This document shows, piece after piece, positions 27,551 through 37,830 of a DNA stretch of 64,000 nucleotides. Within the stretch, counting starts at the first letter, position 1, and each line of letters opens with the position of its first letter. The DNA is from Pseudomonas sp. Bc-h. GTDB taxonomy: Bacteria > Pseudomonadota > Gammaproteobacteria > Pseudomonadales > Pseudomonadaceae. A model generated the notes under the pieces. It was not told the origin of the DNA and did not search any database. It worked only from the letters and a program-made list of their open reading frames with translations. A program made the translations under genes and the position numbers. Where the stretch lies: contig NZ_MUIN01000016.1 of the NCBI RefSeq assembly GCF_002080045.1, forward strand, positions 152 through 64,151, given 5' to 3'.

Positions 27551-28339
27551 TCAGGCAGCTTTTGTTTTGGGGGGAAAGCGTGGTGCATGCAGGCCCAGCT
27601 GTGTGGCGATCTGGACCATGCCTATGATGTCTTCGTGGGCGAGGTCGAACAGGCGCTTGAGGTCCGGCAGCACAAAATACAGCGGCTGCAGAATGTCGAT
27701 GCGATACGGCGTGCGCATGGCTTCCACGGGATCGAACGCCTGATGCTCAGGCGTTTGCGACAGGCTGTAAACGGTTTCCTTCGGCGAGGACAGGATGCCT
27801 CCGCCGTAGATCTTGCGCCCCTGGGCGGTTTCCACCAGCCCGAACTCGATGGTCATCCAGTAAAGGCGGGCAAGATACACGCGCTGCTCTTTGCTGGCTG
27901 CCAGACCAAGCTTGCCGTAGGTGTGGGTAAATTCCGCGAACCAGGGATTGGTCAGCAGGGGGCAGTGTCCGAAGACTTCATGAAAGATGTCGGGTTCTTG
28001 CAGATAGTCCAGTTCTTCCTCGGTGCGAATAAACGTGGCCACGGGAAATCGCTTGCTGGCCAGCAATTCGAAGAAGGTCTGAAAGGGGATCAGCGCCGGA
28101 ACTCGGGCGACCTGCCAACCGGTGGTGTTGCTCAGCACGCGATTGACTTCGCCTAGCTGTGGAATGCGGTCATGAGGCAGATTCAACTGCTCTATGCCGT
28201 CGAGGTATTCCTGGCACGCGCGGCCTTCAATCACTTTCAGCTGGCGGGTGATCAGGGTATTCCACACGCCATGCTCGGCGTCGGGGTAATCGATGAATCC
28301 GCTGGCGTCCGGCTCACGGGCGACATACTGCGTGCTCAT
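27551..28339 (-). CDS. phhA: Phenylalanine 4-monooxygenase PhhA
   Basis: A 262-residue non-haem iron hydroxylase converting phenylalanine to tyrosine with tetrahydropterin. The facial triad is visible: His120 and His125 in DIFHEVFGHCP, and Glu165 in YWMTIEFGLVE. Length matches bacterial PhhA; it lacks the regulatory domain of the mammalian enzyme. First gene of phhABC. The operon is divergent from phhR across a 280-base gap. Confidence 0.97.
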   Translation of the reverse strand: MSTQYVAREPDASGFIDYPDAEHGVWNTLITRQLKVIEGRACQEYLDGIEQLNLPHDRIPQLGEVNRVLSNTTGWQVARVPALIPFQTFFELLASKRFPVATFIRTEEELDYLQEPDIFHEVFGHCPLLTNPWFAEFTHTYGKLGLAASKEQRVYLARLYWMTIEFGLVETAQGRKIYGGGILSSPKETVYSLSQTPEHQAFDPVEAMRTPYRIDILQPLYFVLPDLKRLFDLAHEDIIGMVQIATQLGLHAPRFPPKTKAA

Positions 28340-28620
28340 GCTGCTCTCCTGTATGGCTTGTTGTTATCTGGAGCGATGCGTTGCAGGTTCAAGGTCTGCA
28401 TGTCGCTATAGATAACGTTTTCCGTGCCGTTTGCAGCATGACTCTGGCGGGCTTGCAGCGCGAAACGCCGGTCGAGGCGTAAAGAAATCCTGACAGCTGT
28501 CTGTCATAGGGATGGATATGCCCTGGTTCAAGGCGCATTCCGACTTGCTCTGTCACGTATTCTTGACGGTAAACTTCGCTTCACTACAAAAAAGTTGCTG
28601 TTCACAAGAGTCGACTCCCC

Positions 28621-30174
28621 ATGCGCATCAAAGTGCACTGCCAGAACCGCGTCGGTATCCTGCGCGACATCCTCGAATTGCTGGTGTCCTACGGCGTCAA
28701 TGTCTCCGGCGGCGAGGTAGGCGGAGAGCATGGCGACGCGATCTACTTGCGCTGTCCCAACCTGATCAACCTGCAATTTCAGGCACTGGTTCCGAAATTC
28801 GAAGCCATCCCCGGTGTATTCGGCGTGAAGCGCGTGGGATTGATGCCCAGCGAGCGTCGGCACATGGAGCTGAACGCGTTGCTTGGCGCCCTTGAGTTCC
28901 CGGTGTTGTCCATCGACATGAGCGGTTCGATCGTCGCGGCGAACCGCGCGGCGGCGCAGTTGCTGGGCGTGCGCGTCGATGAGGTGCCGGGAATTGCGTT
29001 GTCGCGCTACGCCGAGGACTTTGACCTGCCGCAACTGGTGCGCGCCAACCGTTCGCGCATCAATGGCCTGCGGGTGAAAGTGAAGGGCGACATCTTCCTC
29101 GCCGACATCGCGCCACTGCAATCTGAGCATGAGGACAGCGAGGCCATGGCCGGTGCAGTGCTGACACTGCATCGCGCCGATCGCGTAGGTGAGCACATCT
29201 ACAACGTGCGCAAGCAAGAGTTGCGCGGCTTCGACAGCATTTTCCAAAGTTCGAAAGTCATGGCCGCGGTGGTGCGGGAGGCCCGGCGCATGGCGCCTCT
29301 GGACGCGCCTCTGTTGATAGAGGGCGAAACCGGCACTGGCAAGGAGTTGTTGGCGCGGGCTTGTCATCTTGCGAGCCCGCGCGGGCAGTCGCCGATGATG
29401 GCGCTCAATTGTGCGGGCTTGTCAGAGTCCATGGCCGAGACCGAACTGTTCGGCTACGGCCCCGGTGCGTTCGAAGGCGCGCGGGCCGAAGGCAAGCTCG
29501 GGCTTCTGGAGCTGACGGCAGGCGGTACGCTGTTTCTCGATGGCGTTGCGGAAATGAGCGCGCGATTGCAGGCGAAACTGCTGCGTTATTTGCAGGAAGG
29601 CCGCTTTCGCCGTGTAGGCAGTGACGAGGAGGTGTACCTGGATGTGCGGGTGATCTGCGCGACTCAGGTCGACCTGTCCGAGCTGTGCGCCCGGGGCGAG
29701 TTCCGTCAGGACCTTTATCACCGGCTCAACGTGCTGTCGTTGCACATCCCGCCTTTGCGCGAGTGCCTCGACGGGTTGGAACCGCTGGTGCAGCACTTTC
29801 TCGACCAGGCCAGCCGCCAGATTGGCTGCTCGCTGCCGCGAATCGCCCCGGCGGCAATGGACCGCCTGAGCCAATACCACTGGCCCGGCAACGTTCGGCA
29901 GCTTGAGAACGTGTTATTTCAAGCAGTGTCATTGTGCGAAGGCGGGGTGATCAAGGCCGAGCATATTCGATTGCCGGACTATGGCGCGCCACAGCCGCTG
30001 GGTGATTTTTCATTGGAAGGCGATCTGCAGGATATCGTCGGGCGTTTCGAAAAAGCCGTACTTGAACAATTGTATGCGGCCAATCCGAGCAGTCGATTAT
30101 TGGGGAGGCGACTGGGCGTATCGCATACGACAATTGCCAACAAGTTGAAGCACTATGGCGTGGGCCAGAGTTAA
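28621..30174 (+). CDS. phhR: TyrR-like aromatic amino-acid regulator PhhR
   Basis: A 517-residue protein: N-terminal ACT domain (MRIKVHCQNRVGILRDILELL), PAS domain (LSIDMSGSIVAANRAAAQLLG), AAA+ domain with Walker A GETGTGKE, and a C-terminal HTH (LLGRRLGVSHTTIANKLK). It senses phenylalanine and tyrosine and controls phhABC. Two AAA+ motifs are degenerate: the sigma-54 contact motif reads GAFEGA instead of GAFTGA, and Walker B reads LFLDGV instead of LFLDEI. As with E. coli TyrR and P. putida PhhR, it therefore probably works at sigma-70 promoters. Confidence 0.95.
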   Translation: MRIKVHCQNRVGILRDILELLVSYGVNVSGGEVGGEHGDAIYLRCPNLINLQFQALVPKFEAIPGVFGVKRVGLMPSERRHMELNALLGALEFPVLSIDMSGSIVAANRAAAQLLGVRVDEVPGIALSRYAEDFDLPQLVRANRSRINGLRVKVKGDIFLADIAPLQSEHEDSEAMAGAVLTLHRADRVGEHIYNVRKQELRGFDSIFQSSKVMAAVVREARRMAPLDAPLLIEGETGTGKELLARACHLASPRGQSPMMALNCAGLSESMAETELFGYGPGAFEGARAEGKLGLLELTAGGTLFLDGVAEMSARLQAKLLRYLQEGRFRRVGSDEEVYLDVRVICATQVDLSELCARGEFRQDLYHRLNVLSLHIPPLRECLDGLEPLVQHFLDQASRQIGCSLPRIAPAAMDRLSQYHWPGNVRQLENVLFQAVSLCEGGVIKAEHIRLPDYGAPQPLGDFSLEGDLQDIVGRFEKAVLEQLYAANPSSRLLGRRLGVSHTTIANKLKHYGVGQS

Positions 30175-30265
30175 ACAAGAGCCACTGATGTAACGGTACT
30201 TATAAAACAATTACGCCCCGACGAATAACTTCGCCAAGGCGTCGAATGATATGAAGCAATGTGGA

Positions 30266-30532
30266 TCAACCGTTGCTGCACCCGTTGCCCATGACCTGGT
30301 ATTCCAGTACATGGCGCTTGCCCTGAGAGTCTTCGTAGGTCATGTGCTGTGGCACGACGCTGCAGACGTTGGGCACTTCGTCCACGGAGATGACTTTGGC
30401 AATGTCCAGATGAGTCGAGTAGGTGTACTGCTCGACAGGTTGTGCTTGGCTGGAAATTTCACTCGGTCCGTCCTGCGCCATTGCCGCGGCGCTGAAACCA
30501 CAAAGAGCCATTACAACCAGTGCAGCTTTCAT
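30266..30532 (-). CDS. DUF2790 small secreted protein
   Basis: An 88-residue protein with a signal peptide (MKAALVVMALCGFSAAAMA) and a DUF2790 core: YTYSTHLDIAKVISVDEVPNVCSVVPQHMTYEDSQGKRHVLEY. Two Cys residues (VCSVV and NGCSNG) might form a disulfide. Function unknown; several Pseudomonas paralogues exist. The start at 30532 is supported by GAGGAAA upstream. Convergent with phhR, divergent from acs. Confidence 0.88.
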   Translation of the reverse strand: MKAALVVMALCGFSAAAMAQDGPSEISSQAQPVEQYTYSTHLDIAKVISVDEVPNVCSVVPQHMTYEDSQGKRHVLEYQVMGNGCSNG

Positions 30533-30983
30533 TACATGTTTCCTCTTGGTTGCTTCATCAACGCTGCCAAACAGGAATTCCATTCGGCAGGGTTTGCAGA
30601 ACCCTTGTGGGGCTCTGAGTGAAGCCAGTTATTTACGTGGTTAGTTGTTTGATTGACACGCCGGAGTGGGGGGCTGTTAGTGGTCAATCATTTGCCGTGT
30701 TGGCGGAACGAATTCTATGCCGCTGTCACGGATTCATATAGAAACCATTTTGATAAAGACTGTTGAGCGATCCGGTAACAATCGCTGAAAGCGGATCGCG
30801 ATCGGCGACAGCTTCTCGTTCTTTGGTCGTAGTTAGAACATGAAGATTTGCCGCAAACGGGGCACTTGAGCGGCTTTCGGCGTTATGCTCAGGTCCGGTA
30901 AGACCATCGTCGAATGGCTTTCGCGGCCATCGGCGGATACAACAGGTCCATACAAAAACAACATTTCCACCGAGGTAAGAAAG
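30533..30983. other. Intergenic region between DUF2790 gene and acs
   Basis: About 450 bases with no convincing gene. It must hold divergent promoters. The only element I can support is a sigma-54-like site near the acs side (listed separately). Confidence 0.7.
30861..30874 (+). promoter_or_regulatory. Possible sigma-54 -24/-12 element ahead of acs
   Basis: GGCACTTGAGCGGC fits the invariant GG-N10-GC spacing with a perfect GGCAC at -24 but a weak -12 (CGGC rather than TTGC). It lies 110 bases before the acs start. Single-hit matches of this kind occur by chance. Confidence 0.3.
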
Positions 30984-32939
<1,956 letters not shown>

Positions 32940-32955
32940 CGCTTACGGTTCAAGG

Positions 32956-32992
32956 CGCCCCGTCCGGTGAAAGTCGGCGGGGCGTTTTTGTT
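32956..32992 (+). terminator. Terminator after acs
   Basis: CGCCCC/GGGGCG stem with an inner CCG/CGG extension followed by TTTTTGTTTTT, 16 bases after the acs stop. Confidence 0.88.
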
Positions 32993-33013
32993 TTTAAACC
33001 TTCCGTATTCTCC

Positions 33014-33081
33014 TGTAGTAGTTCGGCCGGCCGGCGTCAGCGGTCTTACGTGACCGACCACCGGCCAGCCGTGCTGCTGCA
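33014..33081. repeat. REPIN, TGTAGTAGTTCGGC family
   Basis: TGTAGTAGTTCGGCCGGCCGG on the left and CCGGCCAGCCGTGCTGCTGCA on the right form an imperfect inverted pair. It lies just after the acs terminator. Confidence 0.75.
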
Positions 33082-33355
33082 GGGTGGGAAGCAGGAACGG
33101 AGATATATCGATTTGTTACCGCCAGCTTCAAGCGGTAACCCAGGCGCACCCATGTGGGGCTTTTCATCCCGAAATGAGTGCAATTCATCGCCTCAAATAC
33201 ACGCGCTTCGACGCTGGACTTGCCGGATTAGAAGGCTTTGCCAATAATGGGCGCGTTATTTGCTTCGTTGATAGGTTTGCAATTATCGGCCCCGCCACAA
33301 ACTTTCGGGGCTGTCAATCAGGGTGATCGTCTTTCTCGGTGCTTCTGTAACTAGT
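33082..33355. other. Intergenic stretch upstream of aotJ
   Basis: No gene is evident. A perfect 8-base-pair hairpin (GTTACCGC/GCGGTAAC, 33115-33139) and a GCCCCG/CGGGGC stem near 33290 stand out, but neither is followed by a T-run. They could belong to a small RNA or be remnants of repeats. Confidence 0.4.
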
Positions 33356-33371
33356 TGTCGCATTGAAGAAA
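33356..33371 (+). promoter_or_regulatory. Candidate ArgR half-site ahead of aotJ
   Basis: TGTCGCATTGAAGAAA matches the reported Pseudomonas ArgR half-site TGTCGC-N8-AA exactly. It is about 160 bases before the aotJ start. Weaker TGTCGC-like hexamers occur near 33456 and 33505. ArgR is encoded by this same gene cluster, which supports the call. Confidence 0.55.
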
Positions 33372-33532
33372 TATCGACTTACGACCTGCCGCTAAAATGC
33401 CGATCACTCGCCGAAGGCTTGTCGAGCCCTGAACCTCGACGGCACCTCGCGTCGCAATTTCAGTTATTCCTTCTGCACATTGAGCGTTTCGCTCACTGCC
33501 ATTTGTCGCGTTATACCGATGGAGTTCCAAGA

Positions 33533-34309
33533 ATGAAAAAGCTCATGCTGCTGGGTGCGCTGGCGCTGTCCGTATTGGTACAGCCGGCGTTCGCCGATGA
33601 AAAACCCCTGAAGATCGGCATCGAAGCGGCGTACCCTCCATTCGCCTCCAAAGCCCCTGACGGCAGCATCGTCGGCTTCGACTACGACATCGGAAACGCC
33701 CTGTGCGAAGAGATGAAAGTCAAGTGCGTCTGGGTCGAGCAAGAGTTCGACGGCCTGATTCCAGCGCTGAAAGTGCGCAAGATCGACGCCATCCTGTCCT
33801 CGATGTCCATCACCGAAGACCGCAAGAAGTCCGTCGACTTCACCAACAAGTACTACAACACCCCGGCCCGTCTGGTCATGAAGCAAGGCACTGTCGTCAG
33901 CGACAGCATGACCGAACTCAAGGGCAAGAACATCGGCGTGCAGCGTGGCTCTATCCACGAGCGTTTCGCCAAGGAAGTCCTGGCTCCGCTGGGCGCTGAA
34001 ATCAAGCCATACAGCTCGCAGAACGAGATCTACCTGGACATCGGCGCCGGTCGCCTGGACGGCACCGTGGCTGACGCGACCTTGCTGCAGGACGGCTTTC
34101 TGAACACCGATTCGGGCAAGGGCTACGCTTTTGTCGGTCCGGCCTTCACCGACGTCAATTACTTCGGCGACGGCGTAGGCATCGCGGTTCGCAAAGGCGA
34201 CAAGGCTGATCTGGACAAGATCAACGCTGCCATCGCTGCCATCCGCGCGAACGGCAAGTACAAGGCCATTCAGGACAAATACTTCAACTTCGACATCTAC
34301 GGTCAGTAA
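33533..34309 (+). CDS. aotJ: Arginine/ornithine periplasmic binding protein AotJ
   Basis: A 258-residue solute-binding protein. Signal peptide MKKLMLLGALALSVLVQPAFA, then the polar amino-acid-binding core (LKIGIEAAYPPFASKAPDG, FDGLIPALKVRKIDAILSSM, TEDRKKSVDFT). First gene of aotJQMOP. The ATG at 33533 is the only start giving a signal peptide; the frame open to 33323 is leader. A hairpin with a T-run after the stop should raise its mRNA over that of the membrane subunits. Confidence 0.95.
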   Translation: MKKLMLLGALALSVLVQPAFADEKPLKIGIEAAYPPFASKAPDGSIVGFDYDIGNALCEEMKVKCVWVEQEFDGLIPALKVRKIDAILSSMSITEDRKKSVDFTNKYYNTPARLVMKQGTVVSDSMTELKGKNIGVQRGSIHERFAKEVLAPLGAEIKPYSSQNEIYLDIGAGRLDGTVADATLLQDGFLNTDSGKGYAFVGPAFTDVNYFGDGVGIAVRKGDKADLDKINAAIAAIRANGKYKAIQDKYFNFDIYGQ

Positions 34310-34326
34310 TTCGGTTTGAAGTCGCC

Positions 34327-34372
34327 AATGGCGCAATCAGCGGGTTTCCGTTCCCCGATTGCGCCATTTTTC
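34327..34372 (+). terminator. Partial terminator between aotJ and aotQ
   Basis: AATGGCGCAATC/GATTGCGCCATT, a perfect 12-base-pair stem around an 18-base loop, followed by TTTTC. It lies inside the operon, a common device for making excess binding protein. Confidence 0.85.
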
Positions 34373-34398
34373 TATCCCGCGCTCGAGGGCCAAACAAC

Positions 34399-35088
34399 AT
34401 GTTGAAAGGCTACGGAGCCGTCATCCTCGACGGTGCATGGCTGACCCTGCAGCTCGCCCTGTGCTCCATGGCGCTGGCAATCGTGCTCGGTCTGATCGGC
34501 GTGTCGCTGCGTCTGTCGCCAGTGCGCTGGCTGGCCTGGCTGGGCGATCTGTACTCCACCGTCATTCGTGGCATTCCTGACCTTGTGCTGATCCTGCTGA
34601 TTTTCTACGGCGGTCAGGACTTGCTCAACCGCGTCGCACCTCTCCTGGGCTACGACGACTACATCGATCTGAACCCGCTGATGGCCGGTATCGGCACGCT
34701 GGGTTTCATCTTCGGTGCCTATCTTTCAGAAACTTTTCGTGGCGCCTTCATGGCCATTCCCAAAGGCCAGGCGGAAGCCGGCATGGCCTATGGCATGAGC
34801 AGCTCGCGGGTATTCTTCCGGATTCTCGTACCGCAGATGATCCGTCTGGCGATCCCGGGATTCACCAACAACTGGCTGGTACTGACCAAGGCCACCGCAC
34901 TGATTTCCGTGGTCGGTCTGCAAGACATGATGTTCAAGGCCAAGCAGGCGGCTGACGCCACTCGCGAACCCTTCACTTTCTTCCTCGCAGTCGCGGCGAT
35001 GTACCTGGTCATTACCAGTGTCTCGCTGCTGGTACTGCGCTATATCGAGAAACGCTACTCGGCCGGCGTAAGGGTGGCAGACCTATGA
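34399..35088 (+). CDS. aotQ: Arginine/ornithine ABC permease AotQ
   Basis: A 229-residue membrane subunit of the HisMQ type, with a typical EAA loop (AEAGMAYGMSSSRVFFRILVPQMIRLAIPG) that contacts the ATPase and about five spans. With AotM it forms the channel. Its stop overlaps the aotM start (ATGA). Confidence 0.95.
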   Translation: MLKGYGAVILDGAWLTLQLALCSMALAIVLGLIGVSLRLSPVRWLAWLGDLYSTVIRGIPDLVLILLIFYGGQDLLNRVAPLLGYDDYIDLNPLMAGIGTLGFIFGAYLSETFRGAFMAIPKGQAEAGMAYGMSSSRVFFRILVPQMIRLAIPGFTNNWLVLTKATALISVVGLQDMMFKAKQAADATREPFTFFLAVAAMYLVITSVSLLVLRYIEKRYSAGVRVADL

Positions 35089-35783
35089 TCTTCGATTACA
35101 ACGTCGTCTGGGAAAACCTGCCGCTGTACTTCGGCGGCCTGTTGATCACCCTCAAACTGCTCGCGCTTTCGCTGTTTTTTGGCTTGTTGGCGGCGTTGCC
35201 GCTGGGCCTGATGCGCGTCTCGAAAGTCGCCTGGGTCAATCTGCTGGCCTGGAGCTACACCTACGTAATTCGCGGCACGCCGATGCTGGTGCAACTGTTC
35301 CTGATCTACTACGGTCTGGCGCAGTTCGAGGCCGTGCGTGAGAGCTTCCTCTGGCCATGGCTGTCCAGCGCGACGTTTTGTGCCTGCCTGGCATTCGCGA
35401 TCAACACCAGCGCTTACACCGCAGAAATCATCGCCGGCAGCCTGAAATCCACGCCGCCGGGCGAGATCGAAGCGGCCCGGGCCATGGGCATGTCGAAGGC
35501 CAAAATGTACCGTCGCATTCTGCTGCCGTCGGCCCTGCGCCGGGCGCTGCCGCAGTACAGCAACGAAGTGATCATGATGCTGCAGACCACCAGTCTGGCG
35601 TCCATCGTGACCCTGATCGACATTACTGGCGCGGCCCGTACCGTCAACGCGCAGTTCTATCTGCCGTTCGAGGCGTACATCACCGCTGGCGTGTTCTACC
35701 TGTGCCTGACTTTCATTCTGGTGAAACTGTTCAAGCTGGCCGAGCGCCGCTGGCTCAGTTACCTCGCCCCGAGGAAGCACTGA
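35085..35783 (+). CDS. aotM: Arginine/ornithine ABC permease AotM
   Basis: A 232-residue HisMQ-type permease, with the EAA loop EIEAARAMGMSKAKMYRRILLPSALRRALP. It starts within the aotQ stop codon, so the two subunits are translationally coupled in equal amounts. aotO begins one base after its stop. Confidence 0.95.
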   Translation: MIFDYNVVWENLPLYFGGLLITLKLLALSLFFGLLAALPLGLMRVSKVAWVNLLAWSYTYVIRGTPMLVQLFLIYYGLAQFEAVRESFLWPWLSSATFCACLAFAINTSAYTAEIIAGSLKSTPPGEIEAARAMGMSKAKMYRRILLPSALRRALPQYSNEVIMMLQTTSLASIVTLIDITGAARTVNAQFYLPFEAYITAGVFYLCLTFILVKLFKLAERRWLSYLAPRKH

Positions 35784-35784
35784 T

Positions 35785-36897
35785 ATGCAACGCATCGATC
35801 ACAGCCTGCCCTGGAGCACCCTGGGCACCGAGCGCACGCTGAGCGTTTTCCGTTTCGGCCAGGGCGGGCGCAAAGCCTACATTCAGGCCAGCCTGCACGC
35901 TGACGAATTGCCCGGCATGCGCACCGCCTGGGAGTTGAAAAAGCGTCTGGCGCAGTTGGAAGAGCAGGGCCTGCTCAATGGCGTGATCGAGTTGGTGCCG
36001 GTGGCCAATCCGATCGGTCTGGGGCAGTTGCTGCAAGGCAATCATCAAGGCCGTTTCGAGTACGGCAGCGGCAAGAATTTCAATCGCGATTTCACTGAGC
36101 TGAGCGAGCCGGTGGCCGGGTTGCTCGCGGGCAAGTTGGGCGATGATCCCCATGCCAACGTCAAGCTGATCCGTCAGGCCATGGCCGATGTGCTCGATCA
36201 ACTGCCGCCCGCAGGCAGCGAATTGGCCGGTATGCAGCGCGTGTTGCTCAGCCATGCGTGTGACGCCGATATCGTGCTGGATCTGCACTGCGACACCGAT
36301 GCCGCTCTGCACATGTACGCCTTGCCGCAGCACTGGCCCCAATGGCGCTCGCTGTCGGCGTATCTGGGTGTGAGTGTGGGGCTGCTGGCGGAAGACTCCG
36401 GCGGCAGCTCGTTCGATGAAGCCTGTTCGCTGCCGTGGTTGCGACTGGCCAAGCAGTTTCCGGATGCGCAGATTCCGCTGGCGTGCATGTCCACCACCCT
36501 CGAACTCGGCGGGCAGTCGAACACCGGCAAGGGTGAAGCTGAGGCATACGCCGAAGGCATTCTGGCGTTCCTAGCCGAGCATGGCCTGATCGGTGGTGAA
36601 TGGCCGCAGCCGGTCAACGAGCCTTGCGAAGGCATGCCGTTCGAAGGCACCGAAATGATCTATGCGCCACACGCGGGCGTGCTGACGTTTCTGCGTCCGG
36701 CGGGGGCCTGGGTCGAGCCTGGTGAGCCGCTCTTCGAGGTCATCGATCCGCTGAACGATCGGGCGACCACGGTCTGCGCCGGTACGGCGGGTGTGCTGTT
36801 CGCCATCGAAAAACTGCGTTACGCCCAGCCGGGCTACTGGATGGCCAAAGTGGCGGGTCGTACCCCGTTGCGCACCGGCCGCCTGCTCAGTGACTGA
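35785..36897 (+). CDS. aotO: AotO, succinylglutamate desuccinylase/aspartoacylase-family protein
   Basis: A 370-residue M14-type protein. Zn-ligand-like elements are visible: QASLHADELPGM (His and Glu) and a later DLHCDTDAA (His). It resembles AstE/aspartoacylase enzymes but has an added C-terminal biotinyl-lipoyl-like region (about 280-365). In P. aeruginosa aotO is within the arginine transport operon yet is not needed for uptake, and its substrate remains unknown. Confidence 0.9.
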   Translation: MQRIDHSLPWSTLGTERTLSVFRFGQGGRKAYIQASLHADELPGMRTAWELKKRLAQLEEQGLLNGVIELVPVANPIGLGQLLQGNHQGRFEYGSGKNFNRDFTELSEPVAGLLAGKLGDDPHANVKLIRQAMADVLDQLPPAGSELAGMQRVLLSHACDADIVLDLHCDTDAALHMYALPQHWPQWRSLSAYLGVSVGLLAEDSGGSSFDEACSLPWLRLAKQFPDAQIPLACMSTTLELGGQSNTGKGEAEAYAEGILAFLAEHGLIGGEWPQPVNEPCEGMPFEGTEMIYAPHAGVLTFLRPAGAWVEPGEPLFEVIDPLNDRATTVCAGTAGVLFAIEKLRYAQPGYWMAKVAGRTPLRTGRLLSD

Positions 36898-36918
36898 TTA
36901 CTTGTGAGAACCGACATC

Positions 36919-37683
36919 ATGAACAAACTGGAAGTCCAGGACCTGCACAAGTGCTATGGCAGTCACGAAGTGCTCAAAGGCGTTTCGCTGACCGCCAAGG
37001 CCGGCGATGTGATCAGCATCATCGGCTCCAGCGGCTCGGGCAAAAGTACCTTTCTGCGCTGCATCAACCTGCTGGAACAGCCCAAGTCCGGCCGTATTCT
37101 GCTCAACAACGAAGAGCTGAAACTGGTGGCCAACAAGGACGGTGGTCTCAAGGCTGCGGATCCTAAACAGCTGCAGCGCATGCGCTCGCGTCTGTCGATG
37201 GTGTTCCAGCATTTCAACCTGTGGTCCCACATGACGGCGCTGGAAAACATCATCGAGGCGCCGATCCATGTCTTGGGCGTGCCGAAAAAAGAAGCGCTGG
37301 AGAAGGCCGAGCACTACCTGAACAAAGTCGGCGTCGCTCATCGCAAGGACGCTTTCCCAGGCCACATGTCCGGTGGCGAGCAGCAGCGCGTGGCAATTGC
37401 CCGGGCGCTGGCGATGGAACCTGAAGTGATGCTGTTCGACGAGCCGACTTCGGCGCTGGACCCGGAGCTGGTCGGCGACGTATTGAAGGTCATGCAGGCG
37501 CTGGCTCAGGAAGGCCGGACCATGGTGGTCGTGACCCACGAAATGGGCTTTGCCCGTGAAGTGTCGAACCAGTTGATCTTCCTGCACAAGGGGCTGGTCG
37601 AAGAGAGCGGCGACCCGCGCGAAGTACTGGTCAATCCGAAGTCGGAACGTCTGCAGCAGTTCCTGTCCGGCAGCTTGAAGTAA
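36919..37683 (+). CDS. aotP: Arginine/ornithine ABC ATPase AotP
   Basis: A 254-residue ATPase. Walker A is GSSGSGKST at 36-44, signature motif MSGGEQQR, Walker B VMLFDEPTSALDPE, and switch His in VVVTHEMGFA. It powers AotQM. The start at 36919 is preferred over an in-frame 36904 GTG-like codon by family N terminus (MNKLEVQDLHKCYG). Confidence 0.95.
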   Translation: MNKLEVQDLHKCYGSHEVLKGVSLTAKAGDVISIIGSSGSGKSTFLRCINLLEQPKSGRILLNNEELKLVANKDGGLKAADPKQLQRMRSRLSMVFQHFNLWSHMTALENIIEAPIHVLGVPKKEALEKAEHYLNKVGVAHRKDAFPGHMSGGEQQRVAIARALAMEPEVMLFDEPTSALDPELVGDVLKVMQALAQEGRTMVVVTHEMGFAREVSNQLIFLHKGLVEESGDPREVLVNPKSERLQQFLSGSLK

Positions 37684-37830
37684 AGATTGGCGCCGTCTCG
37701 AACGGTGCGTTTTGTGCCAGAACAGTTCATGCTGCGCGTCACCCAGACCGCCGCAATGAACTGAGCGCAAGAGATTTACCGCATGTTTACCGTGCGGCCC
37801 ATAACAGCGACACGTTTCGGATTGCACGCC

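Noticed and set aside
28455..28468. TGGCGGGCTTGC between phhA and phhR considered as a sigma-54 promoter
   Set aside because: The spacing between the GG and GC elements is three bases too short.
33115..33139. Hairpin GTTACCGC/GCGGTAAC considered as a terminator or riboswitch
   Set aside because: There is no T-run, no known aptamer signature, and the acs terminator already lies upstream.
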